Shown: positions 9,155-21,184 of the stretch, piece after piece
How the letters are laid out: each line of letters starts with the position of its first letter
Position numbering within the stretch: the first letter of the stretch is position 1
Origin: Capitulum mitella
Lineage: Eukaryota; Arthropoda; Thecostraca; Pollicipedomorpha; Pollicipedidae
Direction: 5' to 3'
DNA length: 64,000 nt
NCBI GenBank assembly: GCA_030062745.1
Contig: CP099842.1
Span: 3,410,001-3,474,000 of the forward strand
Notes under the pieces: model-generated
What the model saw: the letters and a program-made list of their open reading frames with translations, nothing else
Told to the model about the DNA's origin: nothing
Databases searched by the model: none
Position numbers and translations under genes: made by a program

Positions 9155-12100
9155 ATTCAGCGCGTATGTTGTGTTTGTTCCAATGTTTGCTGCATACCCC
9201 TTCATTGTTTATGTAATGTTTTATTGTTTTATTTTCGTTTTATTTCATTGTTTTAGCATTCCTGGCGGTAAAAAAATGACGTAAACATGTGCCGGTACAT
9301 GTAACAATGTCAACAAAGTCGTTCAGTCAGATTTATAAACACAGTGGACTGCCCAGTTTCCGAGGGAATCCGTTTCCGAAGCAGGCTGACTTTTAGGTTC
9401 CATGTTTGGTTTTGAGCTTTAGGGCGCGGATTGTCATCAAATGACGGCAACGTGCTCCTTGCTGGGCGTCCTTGTACATGACAGACCCCGTTTCTAAATG
9501 CTCTTGATTTTACTTTGCATTTCGTTTTAATGATATGATTTTGGTGACCATTCGAATATCCAACACAAAAAGTAAAAAAACACTGGAAATGGCCATTTTT
9601 CGTTTTGCCCATGAACGGCACACCCACATTCTTCTTAAGGCGCACAAAGGGCACCATGCGATGTGTTCAGTTTATTTTGAGAGGATACGTTTTCCGAGTC
9701 ACTATCCCTGGGCGGCCAAGACCACCTTCTGAAACAGAACTGCTGTATCAACGAAATGTGCCGAGTTTTTACTACGCGGACCCTGGGTTTGGAGCCACGC
9801 GTGTTTATTCATTTTATCTGGCTGCGCATTGAACCATCGAAATGCAGCCGGCACGCTGTATTACTTTTCGTGCTAAATCTACGTTAGGGCATTCAGGATT
9901 TTAAGAAGTTGCCTGTTGCAAGCTGCAATCAAATTTAGGTATACAATGAAATAGACAAAAACCTTACGAGCGGTGCGCGACACGTGTCATTCTGTCAATC
10001 CATTTAGGCACTGGGCAGAGCAAAAGATTTCCCGACAGACAACTTTGTCCAAATAGTTTATAGACTAGAGCTCGCCGCTTACTGCGTTAACCTGCGTTTG
10101 ACTGAGGGAGAGCTTTACGTTACGCCCCCAGGCGTATTTCTTAGATATCTCCCAAACGAATAAACGCAGCATCCTGTAGCTTTCAGTACTTTTTCTTACA
10201 TCCATTGTGCAAATACTGACATTGATTTGGAAATTAGATAACCTTAGACACGTCTCAATGACGTCATAAAGACGACCATTTTACTGCACCGCCGCACTGT
10301 CGGTGCTTTTATAATGTATGGTGGCTGTGGCTTGCATGTCACCATGACTTGAGAGCTCAATATTGAGTTCATTTGACTTCATGCTAGGTCGTCCTAGGTA
10401 AAATGTGTATTATTCATTTTCCCGGGCAAGTGAGAATGCATTTTTGAAAAGGAGCCAGGTAAGCTAATTTTTGGATACGGCCAAATGGATTATCAAATTT
10501 TCTTGCAACAAACTGCACAAACTGCAGTTTCTCACAACATTGCAGTATGTCTCGTAGTTTGACCTCCGGTGGTTTTATGCAGGTTTCAGCTAGCAATTAA
10601 AGTGGTGGTTTCTGTCTGGCATTCTGGATGGCCGATGTGGAGATATCGGCCCTGTAGTGTTGTGCGACATTCCGTGAAAATGTGCAACATGGGCCAAACT
10701 GACTTGTAGGGTCATCCAGAGATGTTAAATGGAGATCACCTGCGTGCTTGTGGTACTCCCAGTTTGAAATTACAAAATGCGGTTATGTTACACGATAACT
10801 GGGGCATTTTCAAGGCTTTCGTGTGCCAAAGGCTCTTTGAAAATGTCTGTAGAATCTCTTTGTCAAATGGGCTAGAAATTATGTGTCGCATGGCACGTTA
10901 TGACGGAGTTTTATGTTTTAACTGCCGTGTGGCAGACAAGAATTTGGACTGGCCGAAATGCCAACCTTGTGCATCAGGCACTTCGTTATTATGCGTGTAC
11001 CCATGGCGTACAAAAGTCTTATGTAAGGCACTAATTAGCATCAGGAATTCCGCAAATTCGACCGCCATTGTGCATATATACCGACTGCAGATATTTATGC
11101 ATGAAATTTCGTAAAATGGACTGAGGGTACCCACCTATGCATTATTTTGGGGACGCATATGGGTCGTTCCACGTGAAATCGCACAAGAGTTGCCCCGACC
11201 CCTTCCGATTTTGTTGAAATAGGTTCATGGTGCCTATGGAGAACTGGGTAGCCACCAGTTCGAAGCCCTGGATGATCTCTGAGATCAAAGTAACAGGTCA
11301 TGAAAGGTCACCAATTTTTACAGACATTGCATGGCTCAGATATCCATAACTCGGTGATGGGTCATCACAAAAAGGTGCGGTTAGTGCCGCTGGATGTACA
11401 AATTTTCCAGTTTTCATAAACAGGCCATTTTGCTTCACTGGCCTAAGAATGACCGATGACCGACCAAGTCAAATTAAGAATCTTCGGGTATGACCATGTT
11501 TGCCCCCTGATCTCCGCGAAAATTTCCCTTGATCTCCGCGTAACCTTAAATTGCTTGACGTAAGAGGTCAAGGGTCAAAAGTCATGACACCTCATCAGCA
11601 GTCGATCCCCTGCCATCCATATTTGGCATATACCTTTTCTCTGCTTTTTAACGAAAGTGAGTCTGCCCAATGTTCTTGAAGTGTGAAGCCAGCTGAGGCA
11701 ATCCTAGCATTAAGAAGGACTGGTCGTCACGCGCAATACGCTGCTCTTTCCGGTACGCTCTAGGACGCAATGTGTGGAAATGGCCAGGGGTCGTACTAAC
11801 CCCTCCTCCATACGTCCGCGTTATGCAGGAGGCCCTATACGGGCGAGAGTTATAACGATGCCGTTTCTCACAGAAATTCGCAACGGCTTCGTTACCGACG
11901 TTACGTCTCATACACCGGCACAGCCGGGGGGGGGGGGGAGCGGGGGCGCGGGTACTCGAAAGGCCCGATTTTCTGTGAAAACCACTGCACATCGTCTTCC
12001 CGGCAGCTGTACCGAGGGTACAGCTGATCTCATTTTCTGCACGGTACAAACAAATTTCGGAGCCTTCGGACTCAAAAGCACCTCATTGTACAGTAGGCTT

Positions 12101-12300
12101 CATCTGCAGCAACGATGACAGCTCCGGGTCCAGCGTTTTGTCGCCACGAATAGGCTTGCTCACTTGCTGACTGCGCCCTGTTGGCATACAGCTGTCCAGG
12201 AAACTGGCTGTGCGCTGGTTGGGCTGCGCCGCTGTCGCTCCAGCCCCTCGAGCTAAATAGATGGCGCCACTGCGGGAGATCTGCGGCCGTTTTGGAGGTT
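9155..12300. other. Gene-free stretch with scattered repeat copies
   Basis: A 130-codon frame at 10722-11114 has no recognisable motif. Two parts look repetitive: 10080-10215 is related in inverse orientation to 49866-49985, and 11160-11600 is rich in AGGTCA/TGACCT hexamers like the 14.5-16.1 kb repeats. A G homopolymer sits near 11927-11939. Confidence 0.4.
10080..10215 (-). repeat. Dispersed repeat, inverse copy of 49866-49985
   Basis: The reverse complement shares with 49866-49985 the blocks GAGATATCT and AAGAAA-rich/GTACTGAA, followed by a gcc-gag-gga stretch and GTTAACGC-like ends, all in the same order over about 115 bases. Family unknown. Confidence 0.5.
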
Positions 12301-12313
12301 GGCGCCCGTGGAC

Positions 12314-13206
12314 CAGTGGCGGCTCGTGGTTTCACAAACATCTGAGGTACAGCGCAAGTGTAACACCAGACTGTCTTACATACGGCTGTAGGCCTTATAT
12401 ACGTTGTCTAACTATTAAAAAATGATATCCGACCCTGATCAGATCGACATATCTAAAAGGAGCGTAATGTTACATCATGCATCACGTTCGTTGTTTTGCT
12501 TGTTGTCTGCAAAAAGCTAGATCAAACTGGGTATCTATAAGCCAATTGATTTAACCGGTCGAACACCACGTTTCTCCACGACAAGCTCTCACGACAGACA
12601 GCTCACTTCTAGCGCCTCATGAGGAACGTTCTGTCCTGTTTCTTGGGCGGATAAATGATGGGCACATGCTGGGGGCATGCAGTTATTGTTGAATCGTCTG
12701 GGCAAAGTTCCAAAACATACCTCTAAGATTTCAAACTAGTATGAAATGTGAACATTTTTTAATCAATAGTTACCATACGAACATATTCCATGCTCACTCG
12801 CGCAGTCCAGCATCTGTCGTTGGCGAGTCCGACGGTGGCGCCACAACGGCGACGGCTAGAGGTCTACGTCTAGTTCACCATGGGCGCTGTATTACATTGG
12901 ATTTTGGCGTTGGCTGAGGCGGGTGAGCTGGCTGCCTCTACGGCTGCCTTGCGTCGTATGTTTGCGGGGGCAGCGTTCGTCAGGATGGGGATACGGCGAG
13001 GCGGAGACGGAGGCGTCTGTGCGGGCATGTTCGCTGCTACGGTAATGGATGCGGAAACAAAATAAACGCATTACTCCAGTTTAATCATGAATTCAGCTTT
13101 ATAAATGGTGTGATTATACACACATTACGTATGACTTTGATTCCACATATCCCGATATTTTTGGTGAGGCACTGCCTCAGTTTCCTGTAATGACGAGTCT
13201 CCACTG
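12314..13206. mobile_element. Non-autonomous hAT-like DNA transposon with 8 bp target duplication
   Basis: The left end reads CAGTGGCGGCTCGTGG and the right end, on the other strand, reads CAGTGGAGACTCGTCA. The similarity continues inward for about 40 bases (both arms reach CTGAGG). The flanking octamers are CCGTGGAC (12306-12313) and CCCTGGAC (13207-13214), a 7/8 match, as expected for the 8 bp duplication made by hAT transposases. The 893 bp interior has no transposase motif, so it depends on an enzyme supplied in trans. Termini of the CAGTGGCGGCTCGT type are common among invertebrate hAT elements. Confidence 0.75.
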
Positions 13207-13214
13207 CCCTGGAC

Positions 13215-13980
13215 GAATGCCCTTCTTGTCTCGCTCCTTCACCCCTGGGCAAAACCAAGCGTAACAGTGAGAGGCGGCACGCCGACGTTTATTGGAGACG
13301 ATTTCTATTGACTTCTATGAGGAGCGTGAAGATTATTCAAATGGGCGATGCTGTTATGATACGAATGGATTTTGACAAGCGATGACTGGAATTTAATGCT
13401 TTCGACTCCACGTTTAGTCATAGCCTATCGCCGTCTGTCGGAGAGGCGTGACGTTAATCTGATGAATATCACGAGTACGATGGAACGGGGTTAGAAAGCA
13501 TGGCTCCGGCCATCGCCGTAACACTGAAGACTCTGGCTTGGTAGCCGGGACACACGCACAGTGGTAATGACAATATACATTCGATTAGCCGTGGGCCAGC
13601 TGACAGCTTATGACCAGCTGCCAGCTGACACGCGGGCGAAATATAGAGCGCCGAAGACACTCGAATCCGTCTTCCCACCACGGAGAGACCAGCTCTGGAG
13701 ATCGTTAACCCTCACCCGTTTGGGGGGGCGTTGTTGTATCCCCCCGAATTTTTCAATGATAAGCGCCTAACGGTTTGCTTGGTCCACCTGAAACTTGGTG
13801 TACCCTGTGGGGCATCCATTCCGCATCTTATGGTGTAAGAATGTATACGATATGTTACCATGGTAACGAGATATCACGTCATAACGGAAACCTTGGCCGA
13901 TTTCGCGCGCCAGCGCGGCCGGTTGACGACGGTCTGATTTTTGTCCCAATGTAAGACCAGTGGAGTGCATAAATGCAATA
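13215..13980. other. Gene-free stretch with a G-tract repeat start
   Basis: No gene is seen. The part around 13710-13750 (a G7 run followed closely by a C6 run) resembles the start of the G-tract repeats at 14470 and 16440. Confidence 0.35.
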
Positions 13981-13989
13981 AAACCCCTG

Positions 13990-14345
13990 TTGATAAACTC
14001 AAAACTGTATGTTCTGTCGGACTATACTTATGTTTGGTAAGCCTACTGGAGACCACAAGCAATGCTGGCATAAGGTTAAAGTAGTCTTGAAGGAAGGGCA
14101 CGTCATTATATGTGGTGTGAAGTCGAGGACGGGCGACGAAGCCTGTGTCCTCATCCATGTGCCCAAACATCTCACCTGCAAGAGAAGATCCATGGTGTAT
14201 CGGCCAGCATCCGTCGAGACGTTTTTTCCCATCCTGTGCACATGCAAGGCTGGACAGTCCCGTATGTTCAAACACTGAGTTGCAGTTCTGCTGTTCTTGA
14301 ACAAATGAGATCTTTTATATTACGGGAGTTGAAGACAGTTGCTGA
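13990..14345 (+). pseudogene. SWIM-type zinc finger fragment
   Basis: The frame from 14009 reads GHVIICGVKSRTGDEACVL and later ILCTCKAGQSRMFKH, followed after one in-frame TGA (14276-14278) by VAVLLFLN. This matches the end of a SWIM domain, whose pattern is CxC(n)CxH followed by a hydrophobic helix. The third cysteine is replaced (SRMFKH instead of xxCKH). With the stop codon and the missing ligand, it is a dead fragment, possibly from a transposon-borne or multicopy host gene. No N-terminal part was found. Confidence 0.5.
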
Positions 14346-14459
14346 AATAAACTGTTAGCGTGTGGCAAACCTTTAAAGAAACCAGCAACAACCTTTGCAT
14401 TCACATTTTAATTTCAAACCAAACGATGGGAGCACCACTATTAATAACCCACATTAACC

Positions 14460-16160
14460 CACCCCCAACTGGGGGGCGGTTGACCGCCCCCTGAGGTTTT
14501 TCCGAGACTGCGGGAACACGAACAGACGAAGCACCAAGAACCTTTGTGTACCTTTTACTTGATTATTTTTACACCTCGTACTAAATTTTTGAACTCAGGT
14601 CAAGCAAGGCGTTTGCCCTAGGTTAGGTCAACTGGGCCTATTTCCAAAAAAGTTAAGCGCCCTGAAACTTTTTGCAAAACGTGACATCCTAGTGCAATTT
14701 TCAGGGGTTACAGATTTTGATAAATGCAACAAATCTGCTATCTCGGACTTTTTTTGGAAGTGGCCATGTCATTGGTTTATGTAAAGCCCATTTTTAACAT
14801 CAGTCGTCGTTTTTTCGAAAACTGGCGTAAGTTTTTCATTACAATTTGATTGTGAGGAGATCCAGACATCCAGTTTCCGTCAATGGACAAAGTTTTAATA
14901 ACCTCCGACCACTGACCTGAGGTCAGGCCACAAATAACTGTTATGAGTCAAAACATACTGCCATCAAAATCGCGATGAATGACTGCGTTCTGGTAGAAAA
15001 TGGAAGAACTGACTCGCACAGCTGCAATTAATACCAAAAAGTCCAAAAAATTGCAAGTTTTTGAAATAAACAGGCCTTGGAAAATAAAGCTCCGCCAATT
15101 GTGTAGATTACTAATTAATGATTTTTTTCTAAAATTTAAGCATGAGAAGTCATCACAAGAATCACTAGGATCAAGAAACAACACTTGGAATGGCATATTT
15201 CGTGGAAATAAAAGAGTGCTAAAATTAGTTCCCGTTAATTTCATACCGCGTTCGTCTATCGCGACCACCGTACAGCGGTGCGAAAATCGCCGTGTCTTTA
15301 ACCAGTCCCCGACTGGTTTTTCTGACGTTTTTGTTTTGTTTTTGACGTTTTTCTGGGATTGCGAGAGAACGAACAAACACAGAGTCACGAAACTTTGTGT
15401 ACCTTTTGCTCCATCAATTTTACACCTCGTGTAAAAATTGTGACCTCAGGCCAGGTCAAGTGCCTGACCTAGGTCACTTTAAACAGACCTATGTCAAAAA
15501 AAGTTTAGCGCCCTCTAACTTTTTCGCAAAACAAGATATCTCAATAATACTTTCAGGGATTAGTGATCGTGATAGATGCAACAAATCTGCGACCTCAGAT
15601 TTTTCGGAATTTTCCGGGTCATTGATCTAAGGTCAAGCCCATTTTTAAGACACGTCGTTTTTTCGGAAATTGACGGAATATTTCATAACATTTTTAGTGT
15701 GGAGTGAAACAAACACCTAGTTACCGCCACTGGGCAAAATTTCAATGACTTCCAGCCAAAAACCTGAGGTCAGGTCACGAATAACTGTAGTGAGTCAAAA
15801 TGTACCACCGTCAAAATCGGCGATGAATTACTCAGAATGGGTAGAAAATGGCAGAACTAGCTTGCACAGACGTAAGTAATACCAGGAACCTCAAAAAGTT
15901 TGAAAAAATGGCATATTTTGGAAATAAACAGGCTCTTGCGAATAAAGCTCCGCCAATTGTGTAGATTGGTAGCTAATGAATTTTTCCAAAACTTAAGCAT
16001 GGAAAACCATCACAAGAACCACAAAGACCAATAAAATTTACATAGATCTTCTTTTTCCCAAAAATAAAGGAACGCTAAAATTAGTCCCCGTCAATTTGTT
16101 ACCGCATACGGCAGCGGCACACGCCTACAGCTGCCGCGAGAATTGCCGTTTAGCTCAACG
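14460..16160. repeat. Two tandem copies of an 850 bp repeat rich in AGGTCA hexamers
   Basis: Positions 14460-15310 and 15311-16160 align end to end with an offset of about 852. Shared blocks include TTTGTGTACCTTTT, TTTACACCTCGT, GATGCAACAAATCTG-like, AAGCCCATTTTTAA, AAAGCTCCGCCAATTGTGTA and GCTAAAATTAGT. Both carry several AGGTCA or TGACCT hexamers in various arrangements. Open frames inside are not conserved between copies, so the repeat is non-coding. A third, more diverged relative lies at 50150-50600. Confidence 0.8.
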
Positions 16161-16875
16161 TTTCGGCGTATATATTGAACAAATCTGGGAAATTAGACAT
16201 GTATCGGTATCCGCGGACCTTTACTTGTGCACTGGTGCCTTAACCTCTGCGTTATTAGTCACAGCCCTTGAGATTCAGGCCATTTCTCGGTCTCATGCAG
16301 TCGGCTATGAGAAAACATATATTTGGCGTAAACTGGCTTACATATTATCTAAAACTAAAAATGAGACCAGTTTCGAGCTCTACTCGTCACAAGCTTTCTA
16401 ACGGTATGATTATTTTTATCGTGCGACCAACGGTTGGCGAGTTAGAGGAGGGCGGCCAACTGCCCTCCCCCCCTTAGTCGCCCGTGTTCGAAACCGACCG
16501 ACGGTCGTGCGCGGGTTAAATCAGCGTTCCCGCGTAATTACTAAACAAATCAGAGAAATTACACGTACATCGGCATTTGCGGACTTCTACCTGTCCGCTG
16601 GTGCCTTTATCTAGACTTTATTAGACACATCCTTTGAGATCCAGGCTGTTTCTCGGTTTCATGCAAGAGGCCATGAGAAAACATAGATGGGGCGTAAATG
16701 GCTTATATATTATCCAAAACTAAAAAATAAGACCAGTTTCGAACTCTTCTCGTCACAAGCGTTCCAACGGCGTGCTTAGTTTTATCGTGCGACCAGCCGT
16801 TGGTGAGTTAGAGGGAGGCGGTCAACCCCCCAGTCGGGCGTGCATGGCGCCGACCGACAATCGGGCGCGGGTTAA
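16143..16875. repeat. Two tandem copies of a 367 bp repeat
   Basis: Positions 16143-16509 and 16510-16875 align with an offset of about 367. Shared blocks include GACCAGTTTCGA, TCGTCACAAGC, TTTATCGTGCGACCA, GTTGGxGAGTTAGAG and the closing GCGCGGGTTAA. It directly follows the 850 bp pair, so the whole 14.5-16.9 kb stretch is a compound tandem array. No coding potential is shared. Confidence 0.8.
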
Positions 16876-16879
16876 TGGC

Positions 16880-17560
16880 AGCAGATCACCTGCACCTCGT
16901 CCTATCAGTATCTCATGTTCCATTCATGAGTATGATGGTGAATTTAATTTGATAAAGGTTCATTAAAGGTAAGTGCAGTAATTTCCACGGTACACATTGT
17001 CCACACCAGGCTTGTGCTTGATTCTGCATCTCGTCAAAGAAACACTGAAATGATTTAGGAGTTGTCATTTTACCGTAAATTAGAATCAGAATCGATTCAG
17101 TTAAAGCCTGCAGTAAATCAGAATCGGCATTGGAATGCATACTGATCCAAAGAATCAGCCTTGAATCGATTCACGATTAGGTTAATAGAGCACAATAACA
17201 ACTGAAGCAAGCTCAATGTTTTATATTTCTTGCATTTTTACATTTTTAACATCCTTTGTGTTCTTTACATTCCAGTATTCAATAAATATGCATTTTAGTA
17301 TTCACTTGCAAACTCTTTATGTTCTTTCCTCTTGTCTTGCTCAAAGTTCAAGTAGGTCAATGATCTGGACCTGATTTTATAATTTTGCCACAATATGTGA
17401 AAATTATGCATTAATAGCTACTGCTAATTTCATGTTTCCAGATCTCTTGGTTTTTCCGCTATGTTTAGAAAATCTGAAAAGGGGAGGGGTTCTGGAGGAT
17501 CCTGCAGGTGAGCGAAGGTTAAAGGGGTTAGTATGGGGTCCATATACGGTTAATCGGTGT
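16880..17560. other. Gene-free AT-rich stretch
   Basis: I see short T- and A-rich sequence and no conserved frame or repeat. Confidence 0.35.
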
Positions 17561-17564
17561 GGAA

Positions 17565-18945
17565 AATTATTACTAATTCATTACTGATTTGATGCTACTT
17601 TTTCAAGTGTCAGGTATCGTCTGCTCTTTGGTCGCAGAGTCGTTTGCCAGAAGTCTTATGTGGCCGGGATAGCGGGGTAACTGTACCTTAGTGTCATTGG
17701 CGTCCATAGCGTGGAATATCATTGTTGCCGGCCCGGCCAGGGAACCTTGTAGTCCAAGATACGCAGCAAACGCGCATTTAACAGAATGAACCAATGTGGT
17801 ACGAGAAGTGCGATTGTGCGATAGTGCGATACCATGCACTGGTGATTTATCACAGCGGCTTCATGTAAATGTTGAGCTGTCCAGTAGTGAGGTTAGGATG
17901 AAAATCAGCCGAAACGCGGAAAAAGCAAGGCCATATTGACAGCAAAGATTATATATGTGTGTCATGAACACGAGCAGTCACAGAACTACGCTGTTTCATT
18001 CAACGATAACTTCTGAGCAGACTGATGTCAACTTATGCGTGCTTTTGTTTCGGATACAATGGCGGAAGTTACACGCCCGCGATACCGTTACTGCTTTGCC
18101 AGCCGTCGAAGGACTCTCACCGTCGCCGGGCCGATGGAACGGGCACATGGCGCTGCGATGTGGAAAAAAGCGCACTTCAGGCATTTCCGATCGGCTGCAG
18201 TCCACCGGACAACGGAAGTTTAAGAGCCAACCTGTGAAGCCGTTAGGATCGCATCTCGTGTGTGCAGTCGTCAATGGCACTCCTGCTGGGTGGTTCAACT
18301 GACATTGCTGGTAGCTAGTAATTCGTACCGTCACCGCCGACACCGTGACATATCGGCGCGACATCTTATGCTGACATATTCTTGTTTCGTTTGCATAGAT
18401 TACTCGATTTGTTTGCGTTGTTTCACCTGCCTGGCCCGTGACTGCTCGCATGCCAGTTTTTGTGCCGGATAATTGCACGCCTGTATGCCAAGTTTTCAAC
18501 TGAATAATTTTACGCTTTTACGCCAAATTTAGAACTGAATAACTTTACCTGTTCTTTTAACCTTTACTGTCAATGAGATTTTACTCTTGTTTCTGCTGAG
18601 TTTCCGTCAAAAGTAGACAGCTGGACAGTTCAAAACTAACATAAAGCCGCTGTGATGAATTGGCAGTACATGCAAGCTACCAATCGCAGTTATGGAAATG
18701 CATCAGCTCCTTTTACTGGACGTGCGTATGCTGCCCATCTTGAGATGTGGGGATGCTTAGCCGGGCCGGTAGCGAAAGTTTTGCATTGTACGGGTGCCGA
18801 TGACAGTAAGGTACTAGTTTACGCCGCTATCCCGACTAGAGGGGGCTACGACAAAGGTTGCTGCAAAGAATGAACAAGCCATTTCTGGATTTCGTACGAA
18901 TAGCATAAAATTAGATACGAATCAATAGAAATTATTTTTCCAACA
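17565..18945. repeat. Imperfect palindrome about 1.4 kb long
   Basis: The reverse complement of 17565-17940 matches 18570-18945 in order. Shared blocks include CTGGACAG, AAGCCGCTGTGAT, GCCGGGCCGG-like, and an outer AATTATTTTTCC-like end. In translation the arms give related peptides (AAYLGLQGSLAGPA on the minus strand, AAHLEMWGCLAGPV on the plus strand). Similarity fades toward the centre near 18250. It may be an old foldback element or an inverted duplication of a gene fragment. Confidence 0.65.
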
Positions 18946-18960
18946 AGGCATATGTAGAGG

Positions 18961-20240
18961 TCGTATGAAGTCCGCTAAGGACCCTCATAAAACCCCATAA
19001 GCAGCCCACGTAGAACTCATTTAGAACTCATGTGGGGTCCTCATGTGACCGAGTCAGGGCCCATGCTGAGCCCAGGCAGCGACCTCACGCAAGCCATATA
19101 AAGCCCACATAGGGACCATAGAAAGCTCGTACTGACCCACTTAGGGCCCATACGGAATCCATACTGACCAATATGTGATCCATACGGGGCCCAAGCATCG
19201 GTCCATCTCGGCCCCATCTGGATTGCCCATCTGGAACCTAGCAAAAATTATAACAAAAGTTGCTGGGTCCCACATGGACAGCCCAAAGGGGTTCAGATGG
19301 CTGCCCATGTGAGACCCACATGGGACCCAGTAAGTTGTATGGGCTGGAGTGAGGGGCTCATAATCTGCAGGGGCTGGGAAAAGGGCGTCCGTCTTGGAGG
19401 ACGTGCCTGATTTGTCAGCGGCGCCAAGTCTTTCAAGTCTTTCAAGGGCGCTTCATTCGTACTGGGGGCGGGGCGGGGTAGCTTGCCTGCGTGAGGCACA
19501 AATGCACGAGGGTTTTGTGGTCTGGACGGGGCGTTTGGTCTGTATGACGTGTCGATTGTCGAGTTCGGTGAGATACACCTGATGTCTGAGGTTTAGGGTT
19601 TAGGGTGTTACGACTGCCTGATCACAACGGCGTGATCTGTAAGGTAGACTCCTTTTGTGACATGCTTGGTGGGTGAGGGGCGCCGAGTCCTTAAAGAGCG
19701 GCTGATCCGTACGGGGCGGGTCAGTCGTTTCACTCTCTCTAAGGAAGTGAGGCGCTTCACGCCTGACTTACGTGGAGCGCAGAATATATGAGGGACATCC
19801 GATCTATTCCGGGGCGCTTGGTTTGTAACGGATGCTGTGCATGTAAGAGGCACCTGATGTTGGTCATTAGGGTTTTAACAGAGGGGGGGGGGGTGCCAAG
19901 TCCTGTACGTGCGCTTCGTCTGTAGAGGGGGCACCAAATATATGAGGGGCGCCTGATCTGAACGGGGCGCCTCGCCTGCCAAGGGTGCTGAGCCCCCGAG
20001 GGGCGCCTGATATTTACGGGGGGCACCTGGTCTGTAACAGGCGTCCGTCTTGTAGACGCGTCTGGTGTGTGAGGGGCGTCAAATAATGCAGATGCGTCTC
20101 ATCTGTACAAGGGGGGGGGGCTGGCCTGTATGGGGCGCCAAGCATGTGAAGGCTACCTGATCTGTACAAGAGCGCTTACCTGTGAGGGGCGCCGCGTCCA
20201 CGAGGAGTTGATCAATACATGGGGAGGAGGCGCCTGGAGG
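18961..20240. repeat. Degenerate short-unit tandem array
   Basis: The first part (18961-19340) is made of units of about 18-20 bases around GGGCCCATACTGACC. The second part (19340-20240) has units of about 18-21 bases around GAGGGGCGCCTGATCTGTA, with many variants and several G runs. Frames through the second part encode repeats such as RRPVQIRRPSYIWCP only because of the unit length. It begins almost exactly where the 17.6-18.9 kb palindrome ends. Confidence 0.7.
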
Positions 20241-20519
20241 CCGATGGTTGCCAGAGAGATGAAAAACCCTCGCCCAGCAAAAAAAGAGGGAGAAAACTCC
20301 TTGGATTTCGGCATATGTTTAGGATTGTGTTTAAATGAGATGTTTTTTTTCATTTTCCTTCAAAACTAATTTTTCGCTGTTTCATAAATGGGGCGCCTGC
20401 GCCACGTGTCAAAAATTGGTAGGGGGAATGTTCCTCTGTCTTCTCCGGTTCCTTCACCCATGGTTTTGTCCCTCTGACAACATCCCAGTCACGCTGCGTT
20501 AGCATCATGCAAAAATCCA

Positions 20520-21180
20520 GCTGCACGCATCTCTTTCCCACGGCGAGCCATTACAGCACGACCCATAACCGACCGCCAGGAATCCCGCTCTGCGGCGCGG
20601 CACGCCCGCTCCGTCGGAACGCAGGCGGAAACGGACGGTGCCGCGGGCCCGCCTCCCGTGTGGTCGGACGCAGGACGGCGAAATCCGAGCCGGCTAGCCG
20701 CCTCCGCCGTGCCGGCCAGCGGCGTCGCCCGGGGGCACGTCGTGACTGGCGCTCCGGCGAGGAGGACGCAGCCCAGCCGGCCGAAACACCAGCACGGGGC
20801 AGGGGTGAGGAGATGACCGCGGCGGCCAGCTGAGGCACGGGCGACTGGGGCCACACCACGGGGTGCGCCGCGGTACGAGCCGCGGCGGCTGGCGTCGTCG
20901 CCGTCGGGGGGGGGGGAGCGAGGCCGGGAGATGAGCCGCGCAGGAGGCTGCTCCGAGGCGGCTGCGGCGTCCGAGGTCGTGTTACCTGGTCAGGGCGCCT
21001 CGGAGAGGTGTGTTTACCAGCTCTGGCGCCTGACGGACGAGCCGACCTAGTTGGCCGGCCGGCAGCAGGGAGATACAGATCACCGGTTCACCCCGCGCCT
21101 GGAGCGGAGCCATCTGCTGACGCGCATCTGCATACGGGGCGGGAGGCACATGGACATCGCAGGAGGTGACCAAACAGAGA
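20520..21180. other. GC-rich block without a recognised gene
   Basis: GC content rises sharply, with many CGCC/GGCC motifs and a G9 run near 20908. Open frames occur on both strands at once, as expected from composition alone, and none has a known motif. It could be a CpG-rich regulatory block or an exon of an unseen gene. Confidence 0.35.
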
Positions 21181-21184
21181 GGGT

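Noticed and set aside
17996..18499. Minus-strand 167-codon frame inside the palindrome with a faint THAP-like end
   Set aside because: The NKSTHKLTSVCSE part recalls a THAP domain, but the cysteines and the proline of the family are missing or misplaced.
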